Assembly (NCBI GenBank): GCA_964429235.1
Contig: CAYSAQ010000002.1
Coordinates: 1 to 64,000 of the forward strand
Origin: CAYSAQ01 sp964429235
GTDB taxonomy: Bacteria > Margulisbacteria > Riflemargulisbacteria > GWF2-35-9 > DYQY01
DNA: 64,000 bases
Direction of reading: 5' to 3'
A program made the position numbers and the translations under genes. Under the pieces are notes generated by a model. That model did not search any database and was not told the origin of the DNA. It worked only from the letters and a program-made list of their open reading frames with translations. Below are positions 1 to 8,216 of the stretch, piece by piece (positions within the stretch are counted from its first letter, which is position 1; each line of letters starts with the position of its first letter).

Positions 1-190
1 TAATCCCCTCTGCACTTAGCTTCTTTCAAAAGATTTCGTAACATTCGTTTCACTAACGGACAAACTCACCTCCTGGTTCAGTTGTCCTGAAAAAACGTCC
101 TGTTTTTTCTACGCTACACTTATGAACTTCATCTAATTTCATTCTCGCTAGGCGCAAAATACAAATACAATAAATTAAAGGCATCCGCAG

Positions 191-238
191 ATTCTTCGGG
201 CGCGGGGAAAATTGAATTGTCTGTTCGAACAGACAATT
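191..238. repeat. Tandem palindromes, left side of the RmuC cassette
   Basis: Two palindromes lie back to back. The first (191-212) is a degraded relative of the perfect one at 7530-7551, matching at about 18 of 22 positions. The second (215-238) is a perfect 24-bp palindrome with half-arm AATTGTCTGTTC. The linker and outer arm bases match the tandem unit at 7079-7126, but the inner arm differs on both sides so that pairing is kept. The function is unknown. Confidence 0.75.
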
Positions 239-252
239 GAAAATAATAAAAG

Positions 253-286
253 TTATCCATAGATTGTCCGGACGTCTGGACAATTG
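253..286. repeat. 34-nt direct repeat, left copy
   Basis: This copy is identical to 7019-7052 at 33 of 34 positions (T/C at 260/7026). It contains an imperfect palindrome, ATTGTCCGGAC against GTCTGGACAAT, whose only mismatched pair would be a G-U wobble in RNA. The two copies bracket the three genes between 453 and 7016 in direct orientation, which could reflect insertion, or repeated use of the same intergenic element. Confidence 0.8.
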
Positions 287-452
287 AGATGAAGATATTT
301 GGTTTCTTTGACTTCGGAATAAAAAATGAATTGTGGCTACGCCCCGAGAATTCAATTGCCTAGTTATCCTATAGGAAACTTGTACTCGATATTTATGTTT
401 TTCTGAAATTATGTTAGGTTAGAAGTGTATTTTTTATAAAAAGGAGAGCATT

Positions 453-1994
453 ATGACAGAAATCTTATTAGCCATATTAATCATATTAAGCATCACAAAT
501 ATTGTTCTGCCTTTACTGAAAAAAAAGGTTACTTCTTCTGATGTGGAAGTGCTAAAAGAAATACAAGCGTCTATTCTCAAGTTTGATTCTGCTTTGGATA
601 GAAATGAAAAAACAATAAAAGATGAACTTCAAAGAAATCGACAAGACAACAATCAACTTGCAAAAGAAAATAGAGAAGAACAAGCAAAATCACTAAAAGC
701 ATTTAGCGATTCAAATGCAGAAAACAATAAAGTATTGAATGATTTATTACGACAAAAATTTGATGATTTTGAAAAACTACAATCTGCCCAAAATAAACAA
801 TTGCTTGAAAGCATCAAAGAGATAAAAGCTTCAATCGAGAAACAACTTCAAGAAAGTAACAGAATAGCAAAAGAAAATCGAGAAGAATTAACTAAAACAT
901 TAAAATCATTTGGAGACTCTAGTTCACAAAATAATAAAGACCTAAAGGACTCAGTTCGTATTAGCTTTTCGGATTTCACAAAACAACAAGATGAACTAAA
1001 CCAAAAGTCCTTACAAAGCATCAAAGAGGTTAAGGCTGGCATTGAAAAACAATTAAAAGACATAAGAGAAGACAATGCGCAGCAACTTACAGAAATGAGA
1101 AAAACTGTTGATGAAAAACTTCAAACAACTTTAGAAAAAAGACTCGGAGAGTCTTTTAAGCAAGTAAGCGAAAGATTAGAACAAGTGCATCAAGGACTTG
1201 GAGAAATGCAAAATATTGCAAATGGAGTTGGTGATTTAAAGCGAGTACTAACAAATGTAAAAACAAGAGGTGTTCTTGGAGAATATCAGCTAGAAAACAT
1301 ACTGGAACAACTGCTTACGCCAGATCAATATTCTAAAAATGTAGCAACTAAAAAGGGCAGTCAAGCTAATGTCGAATTTGCAGTTAAGTTGCCAGGAAAA
1401 GAAAGTGATGAAGAAATATGGCTCCCAATTGACTCTAAGTTTCCTCTAGAAAATTATGAAACACTAATAAATGCATTTGATGAGGGGAATAAAACAGCAA
1501 TTGAATCCGCTCAAAAACTTCTTTGGAAAAATATTGAGACTTTTGCAAAAGACATTAGCTCTAAATACTTAGACCCTCCACACACAACTGATTTTGCAAT
1601 AATGTTCTTACCTATAGAAAGTCTCTACGCTGAGATCTTACGACACCCAGGACTATTTGAGACCCTACAGAGAAAATATAGAATTACAATAGCTGGTCCA
1701 ACCACTCTATCGGCTTTATTGAATAGTTTGCAAATGGGCTTTCGAACTCTTTCTGTTCAAAAAAGAAGTAGTGAAGTTTGGAAAATATTAGAAGCAGTTA
1801 AGACAGAATTTGATAATTTTTCAGGCCAACTTGATAAAGTTGACAGGAACCTAACTACTGCAGCAAACTCACTTAGCGATTTGAGACTAACAAGAACTAA
1901 TGTAATGAGCAGAAAACTGAAAGACATAGGAACAGTTGAGCTAAATGAAGCAAAGGAAATATTATCAATCCCTGATTCTGATGAGAATCAATAA
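453..1994 (+). CDS. rmuC: RmuC-family DNA recombination protein
   Basis: 513 residues. Residues 4-22 form one hydrophobic segment, a membrane anchor. Residues 30-260 are a long charged coiled coil with an internal duplication of 69-residue period (69-131 and 138-200, each starting with the AKENREE motif). The C-terminal half is the RmuC PD-(D/E)XK-like domain, with the GVLGEYQLE, LPIDSKFP and AGPTTLSALLNSLQMGF blocks typical of the family. RmuC proteins limit rearrangements at inverted repeats and are often near defence genes. AAGGAG at 441-446 supports the ATG. It is the first of three co-directional DNA-processing genes. Confidence 0.93.
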   Translation: MTEILLAILIILSITNIVLPLLKKKVTSSDVEVLKEIQASILKFDSALDRNEKTIKDELQRNRQDNNQLAKENREEQAKSLKAFSDSNAENNKVLNDLLRQKFDDFEKLQSAQNKQLLESIKEIKASIEKQLQESNRIAKENREELTKTLKSFGDSSSQNNKDLKDSVRISFSDFTKQQDELNQKSLQSIKEVKAGIEKQLKDIREDNAQQLTEMRKTVDEKLQTTLEKRLGESFKQVSERLEQVHQGLGEMQNIANGVGDLKRVLTNVKTRGVLGEYQLENILEQLLTPDQYSKNVATKKGSQANVEFAVKLPGKESDEEIWLPIDSKFPLENYETLINAFDEGNKTAIESAQKLLWKNIETFAKDISSKYLDPPHTTDFAIMFLPIESLYAEILRHPGLFETLQRKYRITIAGPTTLSALLNSLQMGFRTLSVQKRSSEVWKILEAVKTEFDNFSGQLDKVDRNLTTAANSLSDLRLTRTNVMSRKLKDIGTVELNEAKEILSIPDSDENQ

Positions 1995-2035
1995 ACATAT
2001 TTCTACATTGAAGAAAACAAATTAAGGAGCCATCC

Positions 2036-4186
2036 ATCATATTAAAGTTTAGCAAATTAAAACGAAAAAATATTTTCCATGAGTATTTTGAGAACTGGAC
2101 CACGGATAATGAAATAAAATTTAGCGACCAAGGTATTTCCATTGTATATGGACCAAATGGCACTGGGAAAACGTCATTGGTTAAAGCTCTAGCTGGCGGT
2201 GATGAAACAGAGTATGCACTAAGTTATGAAGGAGAGGATTATTCTGGAGAAGATAATAATAATCTTTTTCATATTATTAATGATCAAAATGGAAGAAATA
2301 TCATACAAGGCGAGACCCAAGATTTTATTATAGGGTCAAATATAAGAAAAGAATATTTATTAAAAGCCAGCATAGACGAAGGCTTCTCTCGTGAATTCGA
2401 AAGGTTTAATGCCAAACTCAAGGGCACATTTGGAATAAAGAAAAAAGAATTCTCTCTTAAATCAAGCATTAATAATAAAGAAGTTTCTGAATATATTTCA
2501 GATTTAGCAAATAGTAAATCTAAAGGAAAGGGGATAGATAAAACTCAATTTTGTGAAATTCTATCTAGCTTACCGAAAACTGAGCCCCCTGAATATGACG
2601 ACAAAAAGCTTAATTTTTTAATTAGTGACTTAAACAATAAGACATCATTAATAAAAGTCATAAAGACTCTTACAGATATAGAGAAAACTGACAGTTTACA
2701 AAAAATAGAGGAAAACACAGATGCAATAAAATTACTAAAGAAATATGAGGAAATGCCTGAATGTATTGTCTGTGACCATGAAATTAATCAGGAAACTCTC
2801 TTAGACAAGAAAATTGATAGCAAAAGCGAAAGAATAAAGGCATTAAATGATGCTACCAAAGCGATTTCAAACGTAATATCCAATACAACAGAAGAAAATG
2901 ATCCTTTTGGAATTAAAAAAACAAGTTTGTCAGCATTAAAAAATGGAGATATTAATGAGATTCTAATACTTCAAGAGGAGTTCAATAACTATACAGAAAT
3001 ACATGAAGCCTTAATCTACGAACTATTTAAGGAATTCCTAACTCAAAAACAACTAATTGAAGATTTAAAAGAATATACCAAACTTACCCAAGAAGATCCG
3101 AAATTAACTGATGAAGATGTATTATTAATTAAAACATTCATCAACGAAACTATTGAAAAAGAAATCCGGCTTGATAGAACAGAGGACAATACTATACTAC
3201 TCACTCTATCTGGCAAAGAAATTCTAAATCAAGGCAGAGACGACCTTCACCTTAGTAATGGGGAACAAAACTTTATATCAATAATATTTGAATTATTAAA
3301 AGCAAAAAATAGTGATAAAGAAATTATAATTTTAGATGACCCTATTTCAAGTTTTGATTCTATCTTTAAAAATAAAATTGCCTTTTCAATAATAAAATTC
3401 TTAGAAAAAAAGAAGCAAATTATCTTCACCCACAATACAGACCTAATACAATTACTAGAGCACCAATATCAAGGTTGCTTTACTCTTTACCAACTGAATA
3501 ATAAAGACGGAGAAGAAAATGGACTAATACCAATAACAAAGAAAGAACAAAAACTACTCATATACCTAACGAAGCTGGTTGATTTCTTTAGAAAAGATGT
3601 ATCCCCAGAACTCGTAAATGAAAAAGAATTTCTAATCTCTGTAATACCTTTTATGCGTGGATATGCATCACTAATTGGAGATAAAGAGTCTAAAAAAAAG
3701 TTAACAAGTTTAATGCATGGATATAACAACGAAACTCATGATGTATCACAATTATATACAACATTATTTAAGCCAACATTCACACTAAACACACTACCAA
3801 TAAGCGCACAGAACATTATTAGCACTAGTGCTCCTTGTGAAGAAATTATAGACACTAACTCTTACCCATTACTAAATAGAACTTTACGCCACTTATTAAC
3901 ATATTTAAAATTACGCCTTAGTGTAGAAAAAAAATTAGTAGATAAATTTGACGACATTGATCCGACCATTCACAAAATGCTTACTCAAATAATTACACAA
4001 GCTTTTGGCGGCAACTCCGAAAGTGATAAAGCCGCAAGGATTTTCCTTTTATCTCGAAAAACTCTTTTAAATGAATTCAATCACTTTGACACAAATATGA
4101 GTATATTTCAGCCAGCAATTGATATAACAGAAACAATGCTTGAAAAAGAAAAAAATGATATTGAGGTTTTTTTAAAAAAGCTTTAG
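2036..4186 (+). CDS. Rad50/RloC-like ABC ATPase with CxxC hook, non-ATG start
   Basis: About 716 residues. The first in-frame ATG (2177) would remove the Walker A motif. The frame is open upstream from 2012, and GPNGTGKT lies at residues 39-46 if translation starts at ATC 2036 or ATA 2039. AAGGAG at 2024-2029 sits 6 nt before 2036, the same spacing as in rmuC. Other ABC motifs are a CIVC at 243-246 inside a charged helical insertion (zinc-hook-like), signature LSNGEQ near 406, Walker B ending in D433, and an H-loop histidine near 466. The layout resembles Rad50, RloC and AAA_13 proteins. I could not identify an anticodon-nuclease triad in the last 200 residues, so the effector activity is unknown. 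Confidence 0.85.
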   Translation: MILKFSKLKRKNIFHEYFENWTTDNEIKFSDQGISIVYGPNGTGKTSLVKALAGGDETEYALSYEGEDYSGEDNNNLFHIINDQNGRNIIQGETQDFIIGSNIRKEYLLKASIDEGFSREFERFNAKLKGTFGIKKKEFSLKSSINNKEVSEYISDLANSKSKGKGIDKTQFCEILSSLPKTEPPEYDDKKLNFLISDLNNKTSLIKVIKTLTDIEKTDSLQKIEENTDAIKLLKKYEEMPECIVCDHEINQETLLDKKIDSKSERIKALNDATKAISNVISNTTEENDPFGIKKTSLSALKNGDINEILILQEEFNNYTEIHEALIYELFKEFLTQKQLIEDLKEYTKLTQEDPKLTDEDVLLIKTFINETIEKEIRLDRTEDNTILLTLSGKEILNQGRDDLHLSNGEQNFISIIFELLKAKNSDKEIIILDDPISSFDSIFKNKIAFSIIKFLEKKKQIIFTHNTDLIQLLEHQYQGCFTLYQLNNKDGEENGLIPITKKEQKLLIYLTKLVDFFRKDVSPELVNEKEFLISVIPFMRGYASLIGDKESKKKLTSLMHGYNNETHDVSQLYTTLFKPTFTLNTLPISAQNIISTSAPCEEIIDTNSYPLLNRTLRHLLTYLKLRLSVEKKLVDKFDDIDPTIHKMLTQIITQAFGGNSESDKAARIFLLSRKTLLNEFNHFDTNMSIFQPAIDITETMLEKEKNDIEVFLKKL

Positions 4187-4220
4187 GGGCATTCCCAAGC
4201 CGACTTAATATAATCCCCCA

Positions 4221-7016
4221 ATGGATACAAAGAAACACCTAGTACTAATAAGAAACAAAAAATCAGGCATATTCGAAGACAGAACAACCTCAGTAGTATT
4301 CTGCAAAAAACAAGCCAATTGCTTTAACACAAAATTCAAAACAAGTGACGCTGTTTATCATATGAAGAAGTTTGATATCAAATACTTTGACAGCCCCAAA
4401 GTTATGGACACTGAAGGGTTTGATATTATTGTTCAAAGCGAACTTAAAACTGATATTAAAGAAATCATTAGATTCGGGAAATTCTTAAAAATATTCTGCG
4501 ATAATGGCTTCACAAAATATTATAACGATAGTGAAATAGAATTCACGAAACAATGCTTAGATATTCCAAGAGTTAAAGACACCTTTGACTACCTTTCAAC
4601 ACTGTCAAAATATCACAAAATTAAAAAAACCGATGAAGACGATAATAACAATGAAGATGAGGCAAATAATGGTTCCTTTTTAGCCAAACAATACGAACGA
4701 ATGGGACATATTCATCCCAAAAGCTTTCTAACCACTTATTTAGATAAAAGAGCTATAGAAACAACTCCAAATACTAAGACCATAATATACCCATTTGGGT
4801 TTAACATAAGCCAAAAACAAGCAGTCGAATATGCATTAAGCAACTCTGGGAGTATTATCGAGGGTCCTCCTGGAACTGGGAAAACTCAAACTATTCTAAA
4901 CATTATCTGCAATCTAATCATTAACGATAAATCGATGGCTATAGTATCAAGCAACAACTCTGCAACTAAAAACGTTCAAGATAAACTTAAGAAAAATGGG
5001 CTCGATTTTATCTGTGCATTTTTAGGTAATAGTAAAAATAAAGATAAGTTCTTTGATAACATTCAAAACAAGCCAGAACTTAACGAATGGAGCCTCTCAG
5101 ACACTGAACATGAAGAACTGTTGCTAGACATAGAAAACAAACATGAAAACCTTAACACGTTATTAAAAACACAAAATGAAGTTGCTCAATTAAACCAATC
5201 TTTACGAGCATACCAAACAGAGTATAAATATTTTTGCGATTACTATAACCCAGATAACAAAATAGAACTTAGCGAATTAACACTATTTCACAAAGAGATA
5301 ACCAATTATTCTTCTTTTCTAGCTGAATTCAACTTACTAATAGCGCAAAACAATCTAAACTCAATCATTACTAAAATTAAACTTTTTATAAAATATCGGA
5401 TTATTAGATTTAAGCTACTAGCTAAAAACACTCAAGCTATTCTAGACACGGTTAAAGATAACTTTTACAAATCAAAATTAAACGAAATATCATATCAAAT
5501 ACTAGAACGAGACAAATACCTTAGTGAAAACAAATATCAAGAACTCCAAGCTGAATACACCCTTAACTGCATGAAATACTTTAAGTCCTATATTGCAAAG
5601 AGATATATGGAATCTAAACACATTGCTTTTACTCAAAAAGGCTTTAAATCAAACTTTAAGGACTTCATTTTCAACTACCCAGTTATTTTAAGCACAACGC
5701 ACTCTCTCAGGTCATGCAAACCAACAGACTACCTATTTGACTACATAATAATAGATGAAGCATCACAAGTAGACTTGGTAACTGGTGCACTTGCTATATC
5801 ATGTGGAAAAAACGTTACAATCGTAGGAGATCTAAAACAATTACCGCAAATAGTAAGCAATGAAAATCGCAAAACATTTGAACGCATCTTTCAGGGATCA
5901 TTTATCCCTGATGAATATAACTATATTAACAATAGTCTGCTGTCTTCTATATCCAACATATATAAAAAAAATATCGCTAGAACTCTGTTAAGAGAACATT
6001 ATAGATGCCATCCGAAAATCATAGGATTTTGTAATGAAAAATTTTACGATAACCAGTTAATAATAATGACAGAAGGTAGTCATGAAGATAACGCTTTATC
6101 AATAATCAAGAGTACTGAAGGAAATCATGCAAGAACATTAGATGGCCACAAATATAACCAACGAGAAATAGAGATAATATTTAAAGAGGTGCTTCCGAAT
6201 AATCAACTATGTCCAGATGGAATGGATATCGGAATTGTCTCACCATATCGTAAACAAACCGATAAAATCCAAGAACGATTAGGTGAAGACTCAAACATAG
6301 AAGCAGATACTGTTCACAAATATCAAGGCAGAGAAAAAGATATAATGATTATGACAACAGTAGCAAACAAACCAAATAGATTTATAAACGATGCAAACCT
6401 TATTAATGTTGCTGTTTCAAGAGCAATAGAAAAATTTATCATTATCACTGCAAACAACACATTTGAACAACATGGCACAAACATAGGCGACCTATTAAGA
6501 TACATAAAATATCATTCAAGAGATGAAGATATTGTTGAAAGTAATGTAATCTCAGTATTTGATTTACTGTACACAGAATACTCAGACAAGCTTAAAGAAC
6601 TACTACCTACATTAACAAAGGTTTCAAAATATCAATCTGAGAACATCATGAATCATATTATCGAAGATGTATTCTCCAAGCCCGAATACTCATGCTTCAA
6701 ACACATACTACACACCCCGCTTAAATCAATTGCAAAGAATTCCTCACTCCTGTCAGATGAAGAGACAAAATACCTTAATCACAGATGTACTCATGTCGAC
6801 TTTTTAATATATAACAAACTAGATAAAAAACCTGTATTAGTAGTTGAAGTTGACGGCACAACTTATCACGAAAACAAAAAAGAACAGCTTGTAAGAGATA
6901 AACTTAAAAATAGCATTCTTAAGAAAAGCGGCATCCCAATAATAAGATTAAAAACAAATGAAATTAATATAGAAGAAACCTTTGTTTCCAAACTTGATGA
7001 AGTCAAAGAAATATAA
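4221..7016 (+). CDS. UPF1-like SF1 helicase with C-terminal DUF2726/nuclease-like domain
   Basis: 931 residues. Helicase motifs run in order: Walker A GPPGTGKT at 215-222, DEAS near 512, VGDLKQLPQI just after it, REHYRCHP, HKYQGREKD near 700 and NVAVSRA. This is the AAA_11/AAA_12 (UPF1/DNA2-like) arrangement, with a long helical insertion at 250-470. The last 75 residues (HVDFLIYN, VVEVDG, then RDxxKN and IPIIRLKT) match DUF2726, a PD-(D/E)XK-like fold. It probably unwinds and cuts nucleic acid with the upstream ATPase and RmuC. There is no ribosome site; TATAAT at 4209-4214 ends 6 nt before the ATG, so a leaderless message is possible. Confidence 0.88.
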   Translation: MDTKKHLVLIRNKKSGIFEDRTTSVVFCKKQANCFNTKFKTSDAVYHMKKFDIKYFDSPKVMDTEGFDIIVQSELKTDIKEIIRFGKFLKIFCDNGFTKYYNDSEIEFTKQCLDIPRVKDTFDYLSTLSKYHKIKKTDEDDNNNEDEANNGSFLAKQYERMGHIHPKSFLTTYLDKRAIETTPNTKTIIYPFGFNISQKQAVEYALSNSGSIIEGPPGTGKTQTILNIICNLIINDKSMAIVSSNNSATKNVQDKLKKNGLDFICAFLGNSKNKDKFFDNIQNKPELNEWSLSDTEHEELLLDIENKHENLNTLLKTQNEVAQLNQSLRAYQTEYKYFCDYYNPDNKIELSELTLFHKEITNYSSFLAEFNLLIAQNNLNSIITKIKLFIKYRIIRFKLLAKNTQAILDTVKDNFYKSKLNEISYQILERDKYLSENKYQELQAEYTLNCMKYFKSYIAKRYMESKHIAFTQKGFKSNFKDFIFNYPVILSTTHSLRSCKPTDYLFDYIIIDEASQVDLVTGALAISCGKNVTIVGDLKQLPQIVSNENRKTFERIFQGSFIPDEYNYINNSLLSSISNIYKKNIARTLLREHYRCHPKIIGFCNEKFYDNQLIIMTEGSHEDNALSIIKSTEGNHARTLDGHKYNQREIEIIFKEVLPNNQLCPDGMDIGIVSPYRKQTDKIQERLGEDSNIEADTVHKYQGREKDIMIMTTVANKPNRFINDANLINVAVSRAIEKFIIITANNTFEQHGTNIGDLLRYIKYHSRDEDIVESNVISVFDLLYTEYSDKLKELLPTLTKVSKYQSENIMNHIIEDVFSKPEYSCFKHILHTPLKSIAKNSSLLSDEETKYLNHRCTHVDFLIYNKLDKKPVLVVEVDGTTYHENKKEQLVRDKLKNSILKKSGIPIIRLKTNEINIEETFVSKLDEVKEI

Positions 7017-7018
7017 AC

Positions 7019-7052
7019 TTATCCACAGATTGTCCGGACGTCTGGACAATTG
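7019..7052. repeat. 34-nt direct repeat, right copy
   Basis: Begins 3 nt after the stop codon of the helicase gene and matches 253-286 at 33 of 34 positions, in the same orientation. The first 13 nt (TTATCCACAGATT) are repeated again at 7069-7081, ahead of a different palindrome. The conserved edges and swapped palindromic cores suggest a modular element. Confidence 0.8.
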
Positions 7053-7068
7053 CACATATATATATATC

Positions 7069-7126
7069 TTATCCACAGATTTTGGCTCCGGAGCCAAAAT
7101 TGAATTGTCGCCTCGAGGCGACAATT
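7069..7126. repeat. Tandem perfect palindromes
   Basis: A 22-bp perfect palindrome at 7079-7100 (half-arm ATTTTGGCTCC) is followed 2 nt later by a 24-bp perfect palindrome at 7103-7126 (half-arm AATTGTCGCCTC). The pair has the same layout and linker as 191-238. The inner arms (GCCTC here, TGTTC there) differ on both sides so that self-complementarity is kept. Confidence 0.8.
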
Positions 7127-7149
7127 AAGCGACAAAAAACTTCACCCAC

Positions 7150-7179
7150 TTGACATACCCCCCCTGGGGTACCTAAAAT
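7150..7179 (+). promoter_or_regulatory. Promoter with CsoR-type operator in the spacer
   Basis: TTGACA (7150-7155) and TAAAAT (7174-7179) are separated by 18 nt. The spacer contains TACCCC-CCCT-GGGGTA (7156-7171), the G/C-tract inverted repeat recognised by CsoR/CstR-type repressors of copper or persulfide response. The -10 ends 7 nt before the ATG at 7187. A near copy lies in the promoter at 26868-26897. Confidence 0.75.
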
Positions 7180-7186
7180 ACCCTCT

Positions 7187-7372
7187 ATGAACACCTTAAA
7201 AAACATCTTTAACTTCTTTATGAAAAACAGCTGCATACTAATATTGGCAGTAATTGTTGGCAGCACCTATGTGCCTCAGTTAACACTATTAATAATACCT
7301 GTTACGATAATGTTCGTGGTTTCAAAGATTACTGGCCAAGCTACCTGTGGCGGAGCTTGTAAACAAAAATAA
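7187..7372 (+). CDS. Small membrane protein with Cys-rich tail
   Basis: 61 residues. One or two hydrophobic stretches cover residues 16-49. The tail ends TCGGACKQK, with two cysteines four residues apart facing one side of the membrane, and a third cysteine lies at the start of the hydrophobic part. The ATG follows a strong promoter with a CsoR-type operator and no ribosome site, so the message should be leaderless. The operator and cysteines suggest a role in copper or reactive-sulfur handling, but I recognise no family. Confidence 0.65.
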   Translation: MNTLKNIFNFFMKNSCILILAVIVGSTYVPQLTLLIIPVTIMFVVSKITGQATCGGACKQK

Positions 7373-7393
7373 ATTTAATAATATTAGTAACTT

Positions 7394-7427
7394 ACTCTCC
7401 CTCTTGAGAGGGAGCCGGAGGGTGAGT
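7394..7427. repeat. Hairpin element 1
   Basis: ACTCTCCCTC pairs with GAGGGAG across a short TTGA loop, and the outer ends (ACTC...GAGT) can pair alternatively with the GGAGGGTGAGT arm. The layout is a nested or cruciform-like inverted repeat of the sort common in REP/MITE-like intergenic elements. Confidence 0.55.
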
Positions 7428-7472
7428 CGGTTCTCTCTAGGCGCAAAATTCAAATTAATATAAAACATATGA

Positions 7473-7525
7473 AGCCCCCTTTATCTAAGGGGGAAGAGTC
7501 AGCCTTAGGCTGACGAAGGGGGATT
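7473..7525. repeat. Hairpin element 2
   Basis: AGCCCCCTT pairs with AAGGGGG twice (internally at 7487-7493 and terminally at 7516-7522). In between lies a perfect stem, GTCAGCC-TTA-GGCTGAC. The three-arm layout and central stem are shared with element 3, so the two are probably one family. Confidence 0.6.
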
Positions 7526-7529
7526 ATAG

Positions 7530-7551
7530 ATTCTTCGCGCGCGCGAAGAAT
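7530..7551. repeat. Perfect 22-bp palindrome
   Basis: Half-arm ATTCTTCGCGC. The flanks ATAG on the left and TGAGATG on the right match those of the palindrome at 263-284, so it is the same element family with another core. A degraded version sits at 191-212. Confidence 0.75.
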
Positions 7552-7577
7552 TGAGATGCAAAACAATTGTTACTCAT

Positions 7578-7680
7578 TTTAAAGCTCCTTCGATGTATAG
7601 TCCGCTTAGCGAGGCACGAGCCTAGCGGCTATCCCTGAAAGGTGAGAGCTGTCAGCTTTAGCTGACTGAAGGAGCTTAAA
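7578..7680. repeat. Hairpin element 3, about 100 nt
   Basis: Terminal arms AAGCTCCTTC and GAAGGAGCTT enclose two inner hairpins. One is an imperfect stem of about 13 bp around 7597-7632, and the other is the perfect stem GTCAGCT-TT-AGCTGAC at 7651-7666. The fold looks like a closed three-way junction. It could be a transposable palindromic element or a structured RNA. I see no riboswitch or T-box consensus. Confidence 0.5.
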
Positions 7681-7727
7681 TTAAATAAAATGGAACTTTC
7701 TCCCAGAATTTCTTGTATAATATAATA

Positions 7728-8207
7728 ATGAAAAGAATAATTCTTCTAGCCATCCTGCCGCTACTACTCTTCCTAACGGGTTGCCAAACCAGCATGCTTG
7801 TAGAAGAAGCCAATGCATCTAAACTAGCACCTTTGCTAATAGACTACGCAAATCTCCATGGGTATAAGGTCTTATATAAAAACGATAAAACACACGCTTA
7901 TCGCATCTACCTTGGACAAGTCTACATTCCTGCAAGAACATCTAGCCTACAAGAAAGCATAACCAAAATAGACACCGCAGATGTAGACTATGCACTAACT
8001 ATTCACGAAGAAAAAGCATATCAAACCATTAAAGAAAGAGACCAATATGTAGACCTTATTGTTATGGTTCGTTTATTTTCACAAGGTGATGATATTAAAG
8101 TGGTAATAGATTCAGACGACACATATTATCAACAACCTACCTCCAGCCAAGGTAGTAAATTGAAAAGGTATTTAGAAAACTCTGGTTACAGAGTATCGTT
8201 GTTATAG
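7728..8207 (+). CDS. Predicted lipoprotein of unknown function
   Basis: 159 residues from the ATG at 7728. A TTG five codons upstream is in frame but lies over the -10. The N-terminus is a type II signal peptide, MKR, a hydrophobic run and lipobox LTGC with the modified cysteine at about residue 18. The mature part is a small alpha/beta-looking domain without recognised motifs. TATAAT (7716-7721) ends 6 nt before the ATG. The next secreted gene starts 9 nt downstream, so the two are probably co-transcribed. Confidence 0.75.
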   Translation: MKRIILLAILPLLLFLTGCQTSMLVEEANASKLAPLLIDYANLHGYKVLYKNDKTHAYRIYLGQVYIPARTSSLQESITKIDTADVDYALTIHEEKAYQTIKERDQYVDLIVMVRLFSQGDDIKVVIDSDDTYYQQPTSSQGSKLKRYLENSGYRVSLL

Positions 8208-8216
8208 GGGGAAACT

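Larger units (their letters stand above)
1..452. other. Repeat-rich intergenic region before rmuC
   Basis: No convincing gene is seen here. The stretch holds a degenerate palindrome (191-212), a perfect 24-bp palindrome (215-238), an imperfect palindrome inside a 34-nt repeat (253-286) and a degenerate remnant near 329-357. The 13-nt string CTAGGCGCAAAAT at 148-160 recurs at 7437-7449. A reverse-strand open frame at 53-355 crosses all of these repeats and is probably not a gene. The rmuC ribosome site AAGGAG lies at 441-446. Confidence 0.6.
7373..7727. other. Non-coding stretch with hairpin elements
   Basis: No gene is seen. It holds three GC-rich hairpin elements (7394-7427, 7473-7525, 7578-7680), a perfect palindrome (7530-7551) and the CTAGGCGCAAAAT string (7437-7449) also found at 148-160. 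TATAAT at 7716-7721 ends 6 nt before the lipoprotein ATG. Confidence 0.65.

Noticed and set aside
89..109. Terminator-like GAAAAAAC...GTTTTTTC stem
   Set aside because: Stem is almost only A-T pairs with no GC-rich core, so weak as a terminator.
53..355. 100-codon reverse-strand open frame
   Set aside because: It runs through three palindromic repeats, has no ribosome site and an implausible composition; treated as non-coding.
2177..4186. ATG at 2177 as the start of the ABC ATPase
   Set aside because: It would remove the Walker A motif and has no ribosome site, while the frame and AAGGAG upstream support a start near 2036.
7578..7680. Riboswitch or T-box leader before the lipoprotein
   Set aside because: No T-box or known riboswitch core is present, and the arms match other hairpin elements nearby.
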